38,707 bases of DNA, taken from Candidatus Omnitrophota bacterium. Lineage in GTDB: Bacteria > Omnitrophota > Gorgyraeia > Zapsychrales > Zapsychraceae. Made by a program: the position numbers and the translations under genes. The notes below the pieces were generated by a model. It was not told where the DNA came from and did not search any database. It saw nothing but the letters and a program-made list of their open reading frames with translations. This document shows positions 9,045 through 17,611 of this stretch, piece after piece (the stretch's first letter is position 1; every line of letters begins with the position of its first letter). The stretch covers positions 1-38,707 of the forward strand of contig JADFYE010000018.1 in NCBI GenBank assembly GCA_015233195.1, given 5' to 3'.

Positions 9045-9437
9045 ATGAATAAAGACTTTTATAGAGTTGTAAATAATATTTGTGAACAGGATACTCGTTA
9101 TAAACCTGAAGTTTATGAGTTTGTAATGGAGGCGCTGACTTATACCCAGAAAAAATATAAAATTGTAAAGCATGCGACTAGTGAAGAATTGTTAAAAGGT
9201 ATTAAAGATTACTCAATTGAGTTATTTGGTCCTTTAGCTATGACAGTTTTTAATTTTTGGGGGGTAAAAGACACAGTTGATTTTGGAAATATAGTTTTTA
9301 ATATGGTAAATAACAAGGTTTTGACCAAAACTGAACAAGATAAAATAGAGCAGTTTAAAGATGGTTTTGATTTTGATAATGCTTTTAGAAAAGAATATCG
9401 CGATCGTCTGCATAAAGAAGTTAGTAAATTAAGATAG
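9045..9437 (+). CDS. Minf_1886 family protein
   Basis: A 130-aa soluble protein that matches what I know of the Minf_1886 family (a conserved hypothetical of Planctomycetes, Verrucomicrobia and relatives). The pattern is YKPEVYEFVMEALTYTQ near residue 19, HATSEELLKGIKDYSIELFGPLA in the middle, and WGVKDTVDFGNIVFNMV near 68. The function is not known. It has no signal peptide or membrane segment. The lemA gene follows 23 bases later, so the two may share a transcript. It is useful as a taxonomic hint more than as a functional clue. Confidence 0.85.
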   Translation: MNKDFYRVVNNICEQDTRYKPEVYEFVMEALTYTQKKYKIVKHATSEELLKGIKDYSIELFGPLAMTVFNFWGVKDTVDFGNIVFNMVNNKVLTKTEQDKIEQFKDGFDFDNAFRKEYRDRLHKEVSKLR

Positions 9438-9460
9438 AAACAATATACAAGGGGGAGATC

Positions 9461-10024
9461 ATGGTAGCTGCAGTTATAGGTGCAATTCTATTAGGTCTAA
9501 TTTTATTAGCAGTTATTACTGTAATATCAATTTATAATTCTTTGATTCAGATCCGGGTAAGTGTTAAAAACGCATGGTCGCAGATTGATGTACAGTTAAA
9601 GCGTAGACATGATCTTATTCCTAATTTAGTTAATGTTGCCAAAGGTTATATGGCGCATGAAAGACAGACTTTAGAGGCAGTAATCAAAGCCCGCCAACAA
9701 GCAATAGATGCGAGTTCATTAAAAGATAAAGTGCAAGCTGAGAATTTTTTAAGTCAAACTTTGCGTTCATTATTCGCTGTTACTGAAAATTATCCGAATT
9801 TAAAAGCTGACCAGCAGATGAAGCAATTGCAAGAAGAATTGGTTTCAACTGAAAATAAGATCGCGTTTGCCAGACAATTCTACAATGATGAAACTGGACG
9901 CTATAATTCTTCAATACAAATATTCCCTAATAATATTGTGGCAGGAACGTTTAATTTTCAGGCTCAAGAATTTTTTGAGATACAAGACGCGGCTGAAAAA
10001 CAAGCACCACAAGTCAGCTTTTAA
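9461..10024 (+). CDS. lemA: LemA family membrane protein
   Basis: A 187-aa protein with one N-terminal membrane helix (about residues 4-25) followed by the helical LemA domain, recognised by YNSLIQIRVSVKNAWSQIDV, LKRRHDLIPNLV and a TENYPNLKA motif. The C-terminal YNDETGRYNSSIQIFPNNIVA is also typical. AAGGGGGA at 9446-9453 gives a good ribosome-binding site. LemA is usually found beside HtpX/M48 proteases or TPM-domain proteins, and here an M48 protease starts 11 bases downstream, so the pair is probably translated together and acts at the inner membrane. The biochemical role of LemA remains unclear. Confidence 0.93.
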   Translation: MVAAVIGAILLGLILLAVITVISIYNSLIQIRVSVKNAWSQIDVQLKRRHDLIPNLVNVAKGYMAHERQTLEAVIKARQQAIDASSLKDKVQAENFLSQTLRSLFAVTENYPNLKADQQMKQLQEELVSTENKIAFARQFYNDETGRYNSSIQIFPNNIVAGTFNFQAQEFFEIQDAAEKQAPQVSF

Positions 10025-10035
10025 TAATCTAAGCA

Positions 10036-11715
10036 ATGGCATATTCATTTGTTGAGATAGAACGCCAAAAAACCAATACAATTAAATGGGTATTGGTTTT
10101 TTTATTCTTTTTTTATATTTTTTCTTTCCTGGCAATTTATATTTCAGCAAAAAATTGGTTTATTGCTTATTCCGCGTATAAATATGGGGAACATTTTTAT
10201 TGGCAGTGGTTCAGTCGCCAAGAATTTATAGTAGGTTTAACCGCTTCAATATTCGTCATTATTTGGCAATGGCAGGTTGCAACTTCACAATTGTTGGAAC
10301 GTTTTATTGGTGTGTTAGGCGCTGAGCCGCCTAATAAAAATGATTCTTATCATAAAGTTTTAATTAATATCGTTGAAGAGGTTTCAGTTGCGACTGGCGG
10401 TGTAAAAATGGAACCGTATGTTATTCCAATTATGGCAATGAATGCTTTTGCTATATCAGATTTTCAAGGCAGGTCAATAATTGGGGTTACTGAAGGTTTG
10501 TTGGCGAGGTTGACTCGTCAGCAATTAGAAGCTGTAGTAGCGCATGAAGCGGCGCATATAGCTTCGGGTGATTCTTTGCAGACCACAGTAATAAGTTCAT
10601 TGTTCGAAGTTTATAACGCTTTGATTTCAGGTATAGAGAGCACTACTGGAGGGAGTAGGATAAGTACCAGGTCGCGGGATAATAGTTTTAGCGGTTTGGT
10701 GGTTATAGTTTATATGATTTTAGTTTTATCACGAAGCATGGCGTTATTAATGAAAATGTTTATTTCGCGCGAACGAGAATACCGCGCTGACGCGATAGCA
10801 GTCAGATTGACGCGGGATCCTATCAGTTTGGCTGAAGCCTTGTATTCAATAACTTATCATTGGAAATTGCAAGGCATGCCCAGCGCTGAAATGGATTCAA
10901 TATTCACAGTTAGTCCGAATTTAACTCCTGACCAAGAAGGCAATGGGTTTATGGACGAGTTATTCCGTACGCATCCTCCGGCGTTAGATCGTATAAAAGT
11001 TTTATTGAATATGGCTCATGAGGATCTGCAAACTTTAGTTAATGATGTAGACGCGAAAAGTGAAAGAATACGGGTTGAAGTTCCTCAATTATCCGGCACT
11101 ACTGATAATACGCAATGGATGGTAAGTAAAAACAATTTATGGGAAGGTCCATACAATTTAACTCAAATAGCAGGGTTAAGTTGGTTTAATCCTGAGACGT
11201 GGGTTAAACGTATGGATCAAGAGGGCGTTAAATTGGCGTATGACGACCAAGAGTTAATTGGTTTTTTAAAACAACAGCACCAGAATGCTTCTGGGTTATT
11301 TTGTTGTCCGAAATGCAAGATTGGTTTGCAAGAATTAGAATATGAAGGCGTATTGGTTTATAAATGCCCGACTTGTTCTGGTACTTTAGTTAATGAACGG
11401 GATGTTCAAAGGATTATAATCCGTCCTGAAGTCGGGTTTAATGACCGCATTAAAAAAATTGGCGATGAATTAGATAAGAATACTGCGCGCTGGTCTGAAG
11501 CTAAAATAAATCGAAATTTAATTACGTTATATACTTGTCCTAAATGTATGAATGACCGCTGTAAAATGAACCGGATGTTTTATACTGCGGTTTATCAGGT
11601 CGAGATCGATAAATGCTTTTATTGTGGTATGATTTGGTTTGATAAGGATGAGCTGGAAGTTTTACAGTACTTAATTGAAAAGCGTTCGTTAACTGCATAT
11701 GACAAAAACTACTGA
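10036..11715 (+). CDS. M48 (HtpX-like) membrane metalloprotease with GYF_2-like and zinc-ribbon C-terminus
   Basis: A zinc endopeptidase that probably takes part in membrane-protein quality control. Membrane helices lie at about residues 15-40, 65-85 and 213-235. The active site is H170-E-A-A-H174, with the third zinc ligand E248 in EREYRADA, as in HtpX. At 559 aa it is about twice the usual HtpX length. The extra part holds a segment resembling GYF_2/DUF4339 (WMVSKNNLWEGPYNLTQI, about 355-410) and two CxxC pairs forming one zinc ribbon (C424/C427, C444/C447). A second set (C501/C504, C527/C530) resembles zf-TFIIB. These additions may bind substrates or nucleic acid. It overlaps recG by 17 bases and is coupled to lemA. 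Confidence 0.9.
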   Translation: MAYSFVEIERQKTNTIKWVLVFLFFFYIFSFLAIYISAKNWFIAYSAYKYGEHFYWQWFSRQEFIVGLTASIFVIIWQWQVATSQLLERFIGVLGAEPPNKNDSYHKVLINIVEEVSVATGGVKMEPYVIPIMAMNAFAISDFQGRSIIGVTEGLLARLTRQQLEAVVAHEAAHIASGDSLQTTVISSLFEVYNALISGIESTTGGSRISTRSRDNSFSGLVVIVYMILVLSRSMALLMKMFISREREYRADAIAVRLTRDPISLAEALYSITYHWKLQGMPSAEMDSIFTVSPNLTPDQEGNGFMDELFRTHPPALDRIKVLLNMAHEDLQTLVNDVDAKSERIRVEVPQLSGTTDNTQWMVSKNNLWEGPYNLTQIAGLSWFNPETWVKRMDQEGVKLAYDDQELIGFLKQQHQNASGLFCCPKCKIGLQELEYEGVLVYKCPTCSGTLVNERDVQRIIIRPEVGFNDRIKKIGDELDKNTARWSEAKINRNLITLYTCPKCMNDRCKMNRMFYTAVYQVEIDKCFYCGMIWFDKDELEVLQYLIEKRSLTAYDKNY

Positions 11716-13792
11716 TCTGTCCAAAATATCTATTCAATTTATTAAAGGTGTAGGTCCTGCCAGAATGAAATTATTTGCTAATTTGGGAATTGAATCAGTA
11801 GAAGATCTGCTATATTTTTTCCCGCGGCGTTATGAGGATAGACGAAATTTATGTCCTATTGCTCAAGTTAAGATCGGCGAATTCCAAACTGTATGCGGCA
11901 TTGTTGAATCATGCATTGAGCGGCGTTCATTTTATAATCGAAAATCAGTGACTGAAGCGGTTTTAGACGACGGCGGCGGGAAAGTTTGCTGTGTTTGGTT
12001 TAATCAGCCATATTTAAAATCCTATTTTAAAAAAGGTACAAAAGTCGTTTGTTATGGTCGGGCAGATGTCTATAAAAACCGTATTCAAATGGTTGCGCCT
12101 GAATATGAAGTTATTGATCCTGAAGAAGAACAGGGACCGGCGTTTAAATCTATAGTGCCTATATATTCTCTGACCAAGGGAATGGGGCAGCGTTACATTC
12201 GTAACACTGTCCGTATATGTATTGATAAATATCATGAAGAATTAGTTGATGAGCTGCCAGTTACGCTGAGAAATAAATATCATCTGGCTAATATTAAACG
12301 CTGCATAACTGAAATACATTTTCCTCAAACATTTGAGGAACAGGAAGAAGCTTTACGACGGGTTTCGTTTGAGGAATTTTATTTTTTTCAGATTTCAGTA
12401 ATACTTCGACGATTAAGCATAAAAAGTAAATCTGGTATCAAACAGCAAATCAGCGATTCTATGGCGTTGGAATTTATAAATAATTTTCCATTCTTATTAA
12501 CTATCGCCCAGAAAAAAGCTATGCGGGATATCCGAATTGATATGGCAGGCGATCACCCAATGTTGAGATTAGTTCAAGGCGATGTAGGCTCTGGTAAAAC
12601 TTTAGTAGCGTTATTCGGATGTTACACTGCGTTTAAGAATGGCTATCAATCTTGTGTTATGGCTCCGACTGAAATTTTGGCAAGACAGCACTATGATAAT
12701 ATTTTAAAGTTGACTGATACGGGCGCGTTAAAAGGATTGCGGGTGGCTTTATTGGTTAATGGTCTGAAGAAAAAAGAGCGGGATGATATTTACGCTAAGA
12801 TCGCTGATGGTCAAGTTGATTTAGTGATCGGAACGCACGCACTAATTTGCGAAGAGCTGAATTTTAAGAATTTGAGTTTGGTAGTTATAGACGAGCAGCA
12901 TAAATTCGGAGTGCGGCAGAGAGCTTTATTAAGTGAGAAGGGAAAAAATCCGCATGTGTTAATTATGACTGCTACGCCAATTCCGCGTACTTTATGTATT
13001 ACTTTATACGGCGATTTGGATCTTTCGATAATTGATGAAATGCCGCCTGGTCGTGGGAAAATCCATACGGTACATAAATCTCATGAAGAAGAGCAAGCGG
13101 TTTATGAAAAGGTAAAATCTTTATTAGCAAAAGGAACGCAAGCGTATTTTGTCTATCCTATAATTGAAGATTCTGAAACTGTTGATTTAAAAGCTGCAGA
13201 AGAGAAGTATCAGGAATTTAAAAATAAAGTTTTTAAAGAATGGAATGTTGGTCTTATTCATGGCAAAATGAAGCAAGCAGACGTTGAACAGACCATGATA
13301 GATTTTAAATCCGGCAAAATACATGTATTAGTCGCTACTACAGTATTGGAAGTCGGGATAGACGTGCCCAATGCAAATGTTATGGTTATCGAGCACGCTG
13401 AACGTTTTGGCTTAGCGCAATTACATCAGTTGCGAGGTCGTATAGGTCGGGGGAAACAAGATGCATTGTGTGTTTTAGTATCTGATCCGACCACGCCTGA
13501 TGGTCAGAAACGTTTACATGCTATACTTTCAACTACAAATGGTTTTAAAATCGCGGAAGAAGATTTGTTGATTCGTGGACCAGGTCATTTTTTTGGACGA
13601 CATCAGCATGGGTTGAATGAATTAAAAGTGGTAAATCCTTTAAGTCAAATGGATGTTTTGGAGTTGGCGCGTAAAGAAGCATTTGAGTTGACTAATCAAG
13701 ATCCAGTTTTAGCCAAAGCAGAAAATCATAGAACAAAAGAAATAATTAAAAAACGCTATCCGAATTATTTGTTAATGGTAGCTGCGGGGTAG
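11699..13792 (+). CDS. recG: ATP-dependent DNA helicase RecG
   Basis: RecG remodels stalled replication forks and Holliday junctions. The 697-aa protein shows, in order, a helix-hairpin-like N-terminus (IKGVGPARMKLFANLGI), the OB-fold wedge domain (about 60-150), and a superfamily 2 helicase core. The core contains Walker A G294-D-V-G-S-G-K300-T, motif II D398-E-Q-H, motif III TATPIPRT, and the C-terminal HQLRGRIGRG. The length is normal. The ATG start lies inside the end of the protease gene. The stop is followed after 3 bases by rsmD, so both belong to the same run of genes. Confidence 0.96.
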   Translation: MTKTTDLSKISIQFIKGVGPARMKLFANLGIESVEDLLYFFPRRYEDRRNLCPIAQVKIGEFQTVCGIVESCIERRSFYNRKSVTEAVLDDGGGKVCCVWFNQPYLKSYFKKGTKVVCYGRADVYKNRIQMVAPEYEVIDPEEEQGPAFKSIVPIYSLTKGMGQRYIRNTVRICIDKYHEELVDELPVTLRNKYHLANIKRCITEIHFPQTFEEQEEALRRVSFEEFYFFQISVILRRLSIKSKSGIKQQISDSMALEFINNFPFLLTIAQKKAMRDIRIDMAGDHPMLRLVQGDVGSGKTLVALFGCYTAFKNGYQSCVMAPTEILARQHYDNILKLTDTGALKGLRVALLVNGLKKKERDDIYAKIADGQVDLVIGTHALICEELNFKNLSLVVIDEQHKFGVRQRALLSEKGKNPHVLIMTATPIPRTLCITLYGDLDLSIIDEMPPGRGKIHTVHKSHEEEQAVYEKVKSLLAKGTQAYFVYPIIEDSETVDLKAAEEKYQEFKNKVFKEWNVGLIHGKMKQADVEQTMIDFKSGKIHVLVATTVLEVGIDVPNANVMVIEHAERFGLAQLHQLRGRIGRGKQDALCVLVSDPTTPDGQKRLHAILSTTNGFKIAEEDLLIRGPGHFFGRHQHGLNELKVVNPLSQMDVLELARKEAFELTNQDPVLAKAENHRTKEIIKKRYPNYLLMVAAG

Positions 13793-13795
13793 AAA

Positions 13796-14488
13796 ATGGT
13801 TATTAAAAGACGTAAAATTGCTAAAAGAGACCAGCCGGTTGATGATACTCCAACTGAAGCTGAAAAACGTGAGATATATAAAACTAAGATGAAGATAAAA
13901 ACTTCAGTCAGCGGGGGAGAATTTCGGGGGCGGAATATTTATATGCCTGCTCATATCCGACCTACTCAGAATGTTACACGAAAGGCAATTTTTGATTTAT
14001 TAGGACATGATCTTACAGGTTTAACATTTTTAGAACTGTTTGCTGGAAGCGGGGCAATAGGTATTGAAGCTTTATCACGGGGTGCTGAAAAAGTTACTTT
14101 TGTGGAAAAAGATGAAAAATGTCTGGATGTTATCCGGCAAAATTTAGGGTTATTAAACTTGGAGTTTAATTCTAAAAACGGCTGGTCTTATGAAATAGTA
14201 GAAGGCGACGCTTTATTTACTTCAAAGGAATTTTCACGTAAAAATTGTAAATTTGATATAGTTTTTATCGACCCGCCATATGGGATGGATTTGGGAAAAA
14301 AGAGCTTGAAAACCCTAAATGCGTATGATATATTACACCCCACTTCGACGCTTGTCATTCAGCACGAGGTTGACGAAATTCTACCTGAAAAATTAGGTAG
14401 ATTTTGTATTTTTAAGCATAAAATATATGGTAAAACCGCTGTAGATATTTTTAATGTTGGTCCGTATGTAGGAGATGTTGATGCCTAA
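13796..14488 (+). CDS. rsmD: 16S rRNA (guanine(966)-N2)-methyltransferase RsmD
   Basis: It methylates G966 (E. coli numbering) of 16S rRNA during small-subunit assembly, using SAM. The 230-aa protein has the family start motif SGGEFRGRNI (about 40-49), the RPTQNVTRKAIFDLL segment, the SAM loop LELFAGSGAIGIEALSRGA and the catalytic D159-P-P-Y162. The N-terminal 32 residues are lysine-rich and longer than usual. An internal ATG at 13892 would give a standard-length protein of about 198 aa, but a GGGG stretch before ATG 13796 supports the longer form. It is followed by coaD with an 8-base overlap, a very common bacterial pairing. Confidence 0.93.
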   Translation: MVIKRRKIAKRDQPVDDTPTEAEKREIYKTKMKIKTSVSGGEFRGRNIYMPAHIRPTQNVTRKAIFDLLGHDLTGLTFLELFAGSGAIGIEALSRGAEKVTFVEKDEKCLDVIRQNLGLLNLEFNSKNGWSYEIVEGDALFTSKEFSRKNCKFDIVFIDPPYGMDLGKKSLKTLNAYDILHPTSTLVIQHEVDEILPEKLGRFCIFKHKIYGKTAVDIFNVGPYVGDVDA

Positions 14489-14966
14489 ACGCGCTTTATA
14501 TCCAGGTACATTTGATCCTATAACTTTAGGACATTTAGACGTTATAAACCGCGCGGCTGAAGTGTTTGATGAAGTTGTGGTCGGAGTGGCAAATAATCCG
14601 CGTAAAAAAACTTTATTTTCAAAAGAAGAACGCGTGGCAATGATCCGTGAAGTAGTTAAAGAAAATAAACGGATTAAAGTTGTTGATTTTGAGGGGTTGG
14701 TAATTAATTTTGCTAAGCAAAATGGTTTGAGTGTTTTAATACGTGGGTTACGCGCAGTATCAGATTTTGAGTATGAACTGCAAATGGTATTGACTAATCG
14801 TAAATTAGCTGAAGATATTGAAACAGTATTTTTGATGCCGTCTCAGAATTATTTATTTTTAGCGTCTACGACTGTTAAAGAAGCTGCTTCTTTAGGTGCT
14901 GATGTTTCTTCGTTCGTGCCGGATGTGGTTGAAAAATACCTAAAAGAAAAATTTAAGAAAAGTTAA
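14481..14966 (+). CDS. coaD: Phosphopantetheine adenylyltransferase
   Basis: It catalyses the fourth step of CoA synthesis, 4'-phosphopantetheine plus ATP to dephospho-CoA. The nucleotidyltransferase signature T15-L-G-H18 follows YPGTFDPI. The second motif appears as LASTTVKEAA near residue 130 (ISSTxxK type). The length of 161 aa is typical. I chose the ATG at 14481 over the one at 14475 because TAGGAG (14469-14474) is then correctly spaced at 6 bases. CoA made here feeds the fatty-acid genes further down the same operon. Confidence 0.96.
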   Translation: MPKRALYPGTFDPITLGHLDVINRAAEVFDEVVVGVANNPRKKTLFSKEERVAMIREVVKENKRIKVVDFEGLVINFAKQNGLSVLIRGLRAVSDFEYELQMVLTNRKLAEDIETVFLMPSQNYLFLASTTVKEAASLGADVSSFVPDVVEKYLKEKFKKS

Positions 14967-14970
14967 ATTG

Positions 14971-15384
14971 ATGAGAGTTGTCGTCCGGGATCTAAGCAAG
15001 GGTGAGCAGGTTTTAACTGGCGAGATAAAACCCGAAATTGTCGGAGCTGAAAGCCTTTATAGATTTACAAAACCGATTAAAGTTGTAGCTAAAGCTCAGC
15101 GTACTGGGGATGATTTGGTAGTAAAAGCTAATGTGGATTTTGGTTTTGCGTCGATATGCAGTCGTTGCGCGGAAGACGTTGAAAGTGATATTAAAAGTGA
15201 GTTCTGGCTGGATTTTGAAATTCCAGTGGGTGCAGAATATATCGAAATAGATGATGATATTAGACAGGAAATTTTGATAGGGTTACCAGTTAAAATATTA
15301 TGTTCGGAAAACTGTCAGGGGCTATGTCCCCAATGCGGTAAAAATTTAAATCAAGATCAATGTATGTGTAAAAAGGATCAATGA
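14971..15384 (+). CDS. yceD: YceD/DUF177 family protein
   Basis: A 137-aa protein of the YceD (DUF177) family, which lies directly before rpmF in most bacteria, as it does here (4 bases apart), and has been linked to 23S rRNA/50S maturation. Four cysteine motifs are visible: CSRCAED in the middle and, near the C-terminus, CSENCQGLCPQCG and a last CMC. The family pattern LCSExCxGLCPxCGxNL is clear. The ATG at 14971 is preferred over the TTG one codon earlier. The exact molecular role is not established. Confidence 0.9.
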   Translation: MRVVVRDLSKGEQVLTGEIKPEIVGAESLYRFTKPIKVVAKAQRTGDDLVVKANVDFGFASICSRCAEDVESDIKSEFWLDFEIPVGAEYIEIDDDIRQEILIGLPVKILCSENCQGLCPQCGKNLNQDQCMCKKDQ

Positions 15385-15388
15385 AGCT

Positions 15389-15595
15389 ATGCCAAATCCA
15401 AAACGTCAACATTCAGTGCAGAGACAACGTAAACGCCGCACGCATTATAAAGCCAGTATGCCAAGCTTGAGCGTTTGTCCTAATTGTCAGAAACCAATCA
15501 TTTCTCATCGTATATGTCCGTTTTGCGGTCATTATAAAGGACAGATGTTTGTTGATATGACACCTAAAGTAAAAGCTGAAGATAAAAAACAATAA
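15389..15595 (+). CDS. rpmF: 50S ribosomal protein L32
   Basis: A small basic protein of 68 aa with the standard L32 opening MPNPKRQHS and the RKRRTHYKA segment. CPNC and CPFCG form a four-cysteine zinc site, so this is the zinc-binding form of L32. AAGGA at 15373-15377 serves as ribosome-binding site. The yceD-rpmF-plsX-fabH order is a widely conserved operon linking ribosome and membrane-lipid synthesis. Confidence 0.97.
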   Translation: MPNPKRQHSVQRQRKRRTHYKASMPSLSVCPNCQKPIISHRICPFCGHYKGQMFVDMTPKVKAEDKKQ

Positions 15596-15629
15596 TTTTA
15601 TTGAGTTTTAACATGGACGGGGTGGGAAA

Positions 15630-16619
15630 ATGAAAATTGTCGTTGATGCCATGGGCGGAGATTACGCGCCGAAAAACGTTATTGCCGGTGTAATAGAGGC
15701 TATCAATGAATTTGACGTTAATATTGTTTTGACTGGAATTAAAGACCAGATCGAGGCTGAGTTAAAGAAATTCAAATATCCTGCTAACCGCATTGAGATT
15801 GTCCATACTGATGAAGTGGTAGGTATGGATGAACCAGCTACCACGCCAATTCGTAAAAAACGTAATTCTTCTATTTCAGTTGGGGTGCGATTATTAAAAG
15901 AACCTGGTTATGACGCTTTCATCAGTGCAGGTAACACTGGTGCGGTAGTTGCTGCTGCTACTTTTAATTTAGGAATGCTTTCCGGAGTAGATCGTCCAGC
16001 TATCGGATTAGTTATTCCGACTTTAAAAGGAGTCTCAATACTAATCGACGTAGGTGCAAACGCTGATCCCAAGCCTGAACATTTATGTCAATCCGGAAAA
16101 ATGGCAAAAGTTTACATGAACGTGCTTTTAGGCGTGCAAAAACCTTCAGTAGGTTTAGTGAACATTGGTGAAGAAGAAGGTAAGGGTACGGGTTTTCATA
16201 AAGAAGCTTATCATTTAATGTCAGAAAAGATTGATACTTTTATTGGTAATGTTGAACCGAATGAAATTTATAAAGGTAAAAGTGATTGTATAATTTGCGA
16301 CGGTTTCGTAGGTAACGTTATTTTAAAAGTTTGTGAAGGTTTGGTTGAATCTATGGGGATTTTGATCAAACGTGAAATCAAAAAAAGTCCGATAGCTTTA
16401 TTGGGCGCGTTTTTGATGAAGAGCAAATTAGGTCATATTAAAAAATTGGCGGATTACTCTGAATATGGTGGAGCTCCGCTGCTTGGTGTTAACGGAATTG
16501 TCATGATCAGTCATGGACGATCCAGTCCCAAGGCAATTAAAAATGCTATCCGCGCCTCTATCCGCGAGGTTGAACATAAAATTCTCGACGTAATGGCTAA
16601 GGAAGTATCAGCGAGTTAA
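15630..16619 (+). CDS. plsX: Phosphate acyltransferase PlsX
   Basis: PlsX converts acyl-ACP and phosphate to acyl-phosphate, the acyl donor for PlsY in glycerolipid synthesis. It acts as a peripheral membrane protein. The 329-aa product begins with the family motif VVDAMGGDYAPKN. It contains the SAGNTGA loop (near 95) and the LIDVGANADPKPEHL segment. A glycine-rich CDGFVGNVILK region follows, and the C-terminus shows EYGGAPLLGVNG. Its length is normal. It has a G-rich ribosome-binding site (GGGGTGGG) 4-5 bases before the ATG and is followed 4 bases later by fabH. Confidence 0.97.
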   Translation: MKIVVDAMGGDYAPKNVIAGVIEAINEFDVNIVLTGIKDQIEAELKKFKYPANRIEIVHTDEVVGMDEPATTPIRKKRNSSISVGVRLLKEPGYDAFISAGNTGAVVAAATFNLGMLSGVDRPAIGLVIPTLKGVSILIDVGANADPKPEHLCQSGKMAKVYMNVLLGVQKPSVGLVNIGEEEGKGTGFHKEAYHLMSEKIDTFIGNVEPNEIYKGKSDCIICDGFVGNVILKVCEGLVESMGILIKREIKKSPIALLGAFLMKSKLGHIKKLADYSEYGGAPLLGVNGIVMISHGRSSPKAIKNAIRASIREVEHKILDVMAKEVSAS

Positions 16620-16623
16620 TCCT

Positions 16624-17604
16624 ATGAAAAGTGTTGAAATAATTTCTATGGGGCGTTATGTCCCTGAACGTATTGTTACAAATAATGATCTGGCTAAGAT
16701 AGTTGATACCTCAGATGAGTGGATCACTACTCGAACCGGTATTAAAGAACGTCGTATTGCTGCTGATGAAGAAAAAACCAGTGATATGGCTATTAAAGCG
16801 TCGCAAGAAGCTATTATCCGTGGTCAGTTTGATCCTCAAGAAATTGATTTGATTATTGTAGCCACTACAACTGCAGACAGCGCGTTTCCCGCAATGGCTT
16901 GTTTAGTACAGCAAGCTATAGGAGCAAAAAAAGCTGCTACGTTTGATATTGCCGCTGCTTGTTCTGGTTTTCTTTACGCATTGACTACCGCAAAACAATT
17001 TTTAGTATCTGGGATGTATAAAAATGCATTGGTCGTAGCTGCGGATAAAATGAGTAAAGTTATGGATTGGAATGACCGAGCTACTTGCGTTTTATTCGGT
17101 GATGGGGCTGCCGCTTATTTAATTCAGACGACAGATAAACCTAATGTTGGGATCGTATCAGATTTTATGTTAGGGTTAGGGGAATATAGTGATTATATGC
17201 AGATTATTGCTGAAGAAATAAAACCGTTAGAACAAAAAAATATAATGGTGCGAAATCCATATGTGGTTATGAAAGGTCCTGAATTATTTAAGGTAGCAGT
17301 TAATTCAATGGCTGAAGCCGTCGATATTGCAGCTAAAAAAGCCGGTATAACATTAGACCAGATTGCGTGCGTTATTCCGCATCAAGCTAATGACCGCATC
17401 ATTCAGGCTGTTGCAAAAAAATTAGGCGCGCCTAAAGAAAAGGTTTTTGTGAATATTGAAAAATATGGAAATATGTCAGCAGCGTCTGTGGCAATAGCAT
17501 TATACGAGGCTGTTGAGAGTGGAGCAGTTAAAAAGGGTGATTATGTGGCGTTGGTGGTTTTTGGGGCGGGGCTTGTTAGTGCAGCGAATATAATAAAGTG
17601 GTAA
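16624..17604 (+). CDS. fabH: Beta-ketoacyl-ACP synthase III
   Basis: FabH starts fatty-acid synthesis by condensing acetyl-CoA (or branched acyl-CoA) with malonyl-ACP. The catalytic triad is visible as C113 (AAACSGF), H253 (PHQAN) and N283 (YGNMSAAS). The opening IISMGRYVPERIVTN and WITTRTGIKERR are standard, and the 326-aa length is normal. It lies between plsX and fabD with gaps of 4 and 7 bases, so the three are surely one transcript. Confidence 0.97.
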   Translation: MKSVEIISMGRYVPERIVTNNDLAKIVDTSDEWITTRTGIKERRIAADEEKTSDMAIKASQEAIIRGQFDPQEIDLIIVATTTADSAFPAMACLVQQAIGAKKAATFDIAAACSGFLYALTTAKQFLVSGMYKNALVVAADKMSKVMDWNDRATCVLFGDGAAAYLIQTTDKPNVGIVSDFMLGLGEYSDYMQIIAEEIKPLEQKNIMVRNPYVVMKGPELFKVAVNSMAEAVDIAAKKAGITLDQIACVIPHQANDRIIQAVAKKLGAPKEKVFVNIEKYGNMSAASVAIALYEAVESGAVKKGDYVALVVFGAGLVSAANIIKW

Positions 17605-17611
17605 TAAAAAT

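Noticed and set aside
9867-10055. A 62-codon frame overlapping the end of lemA.
   Set aside because: It lies almost wholly inside lemA in another frame and has no recognisable features.
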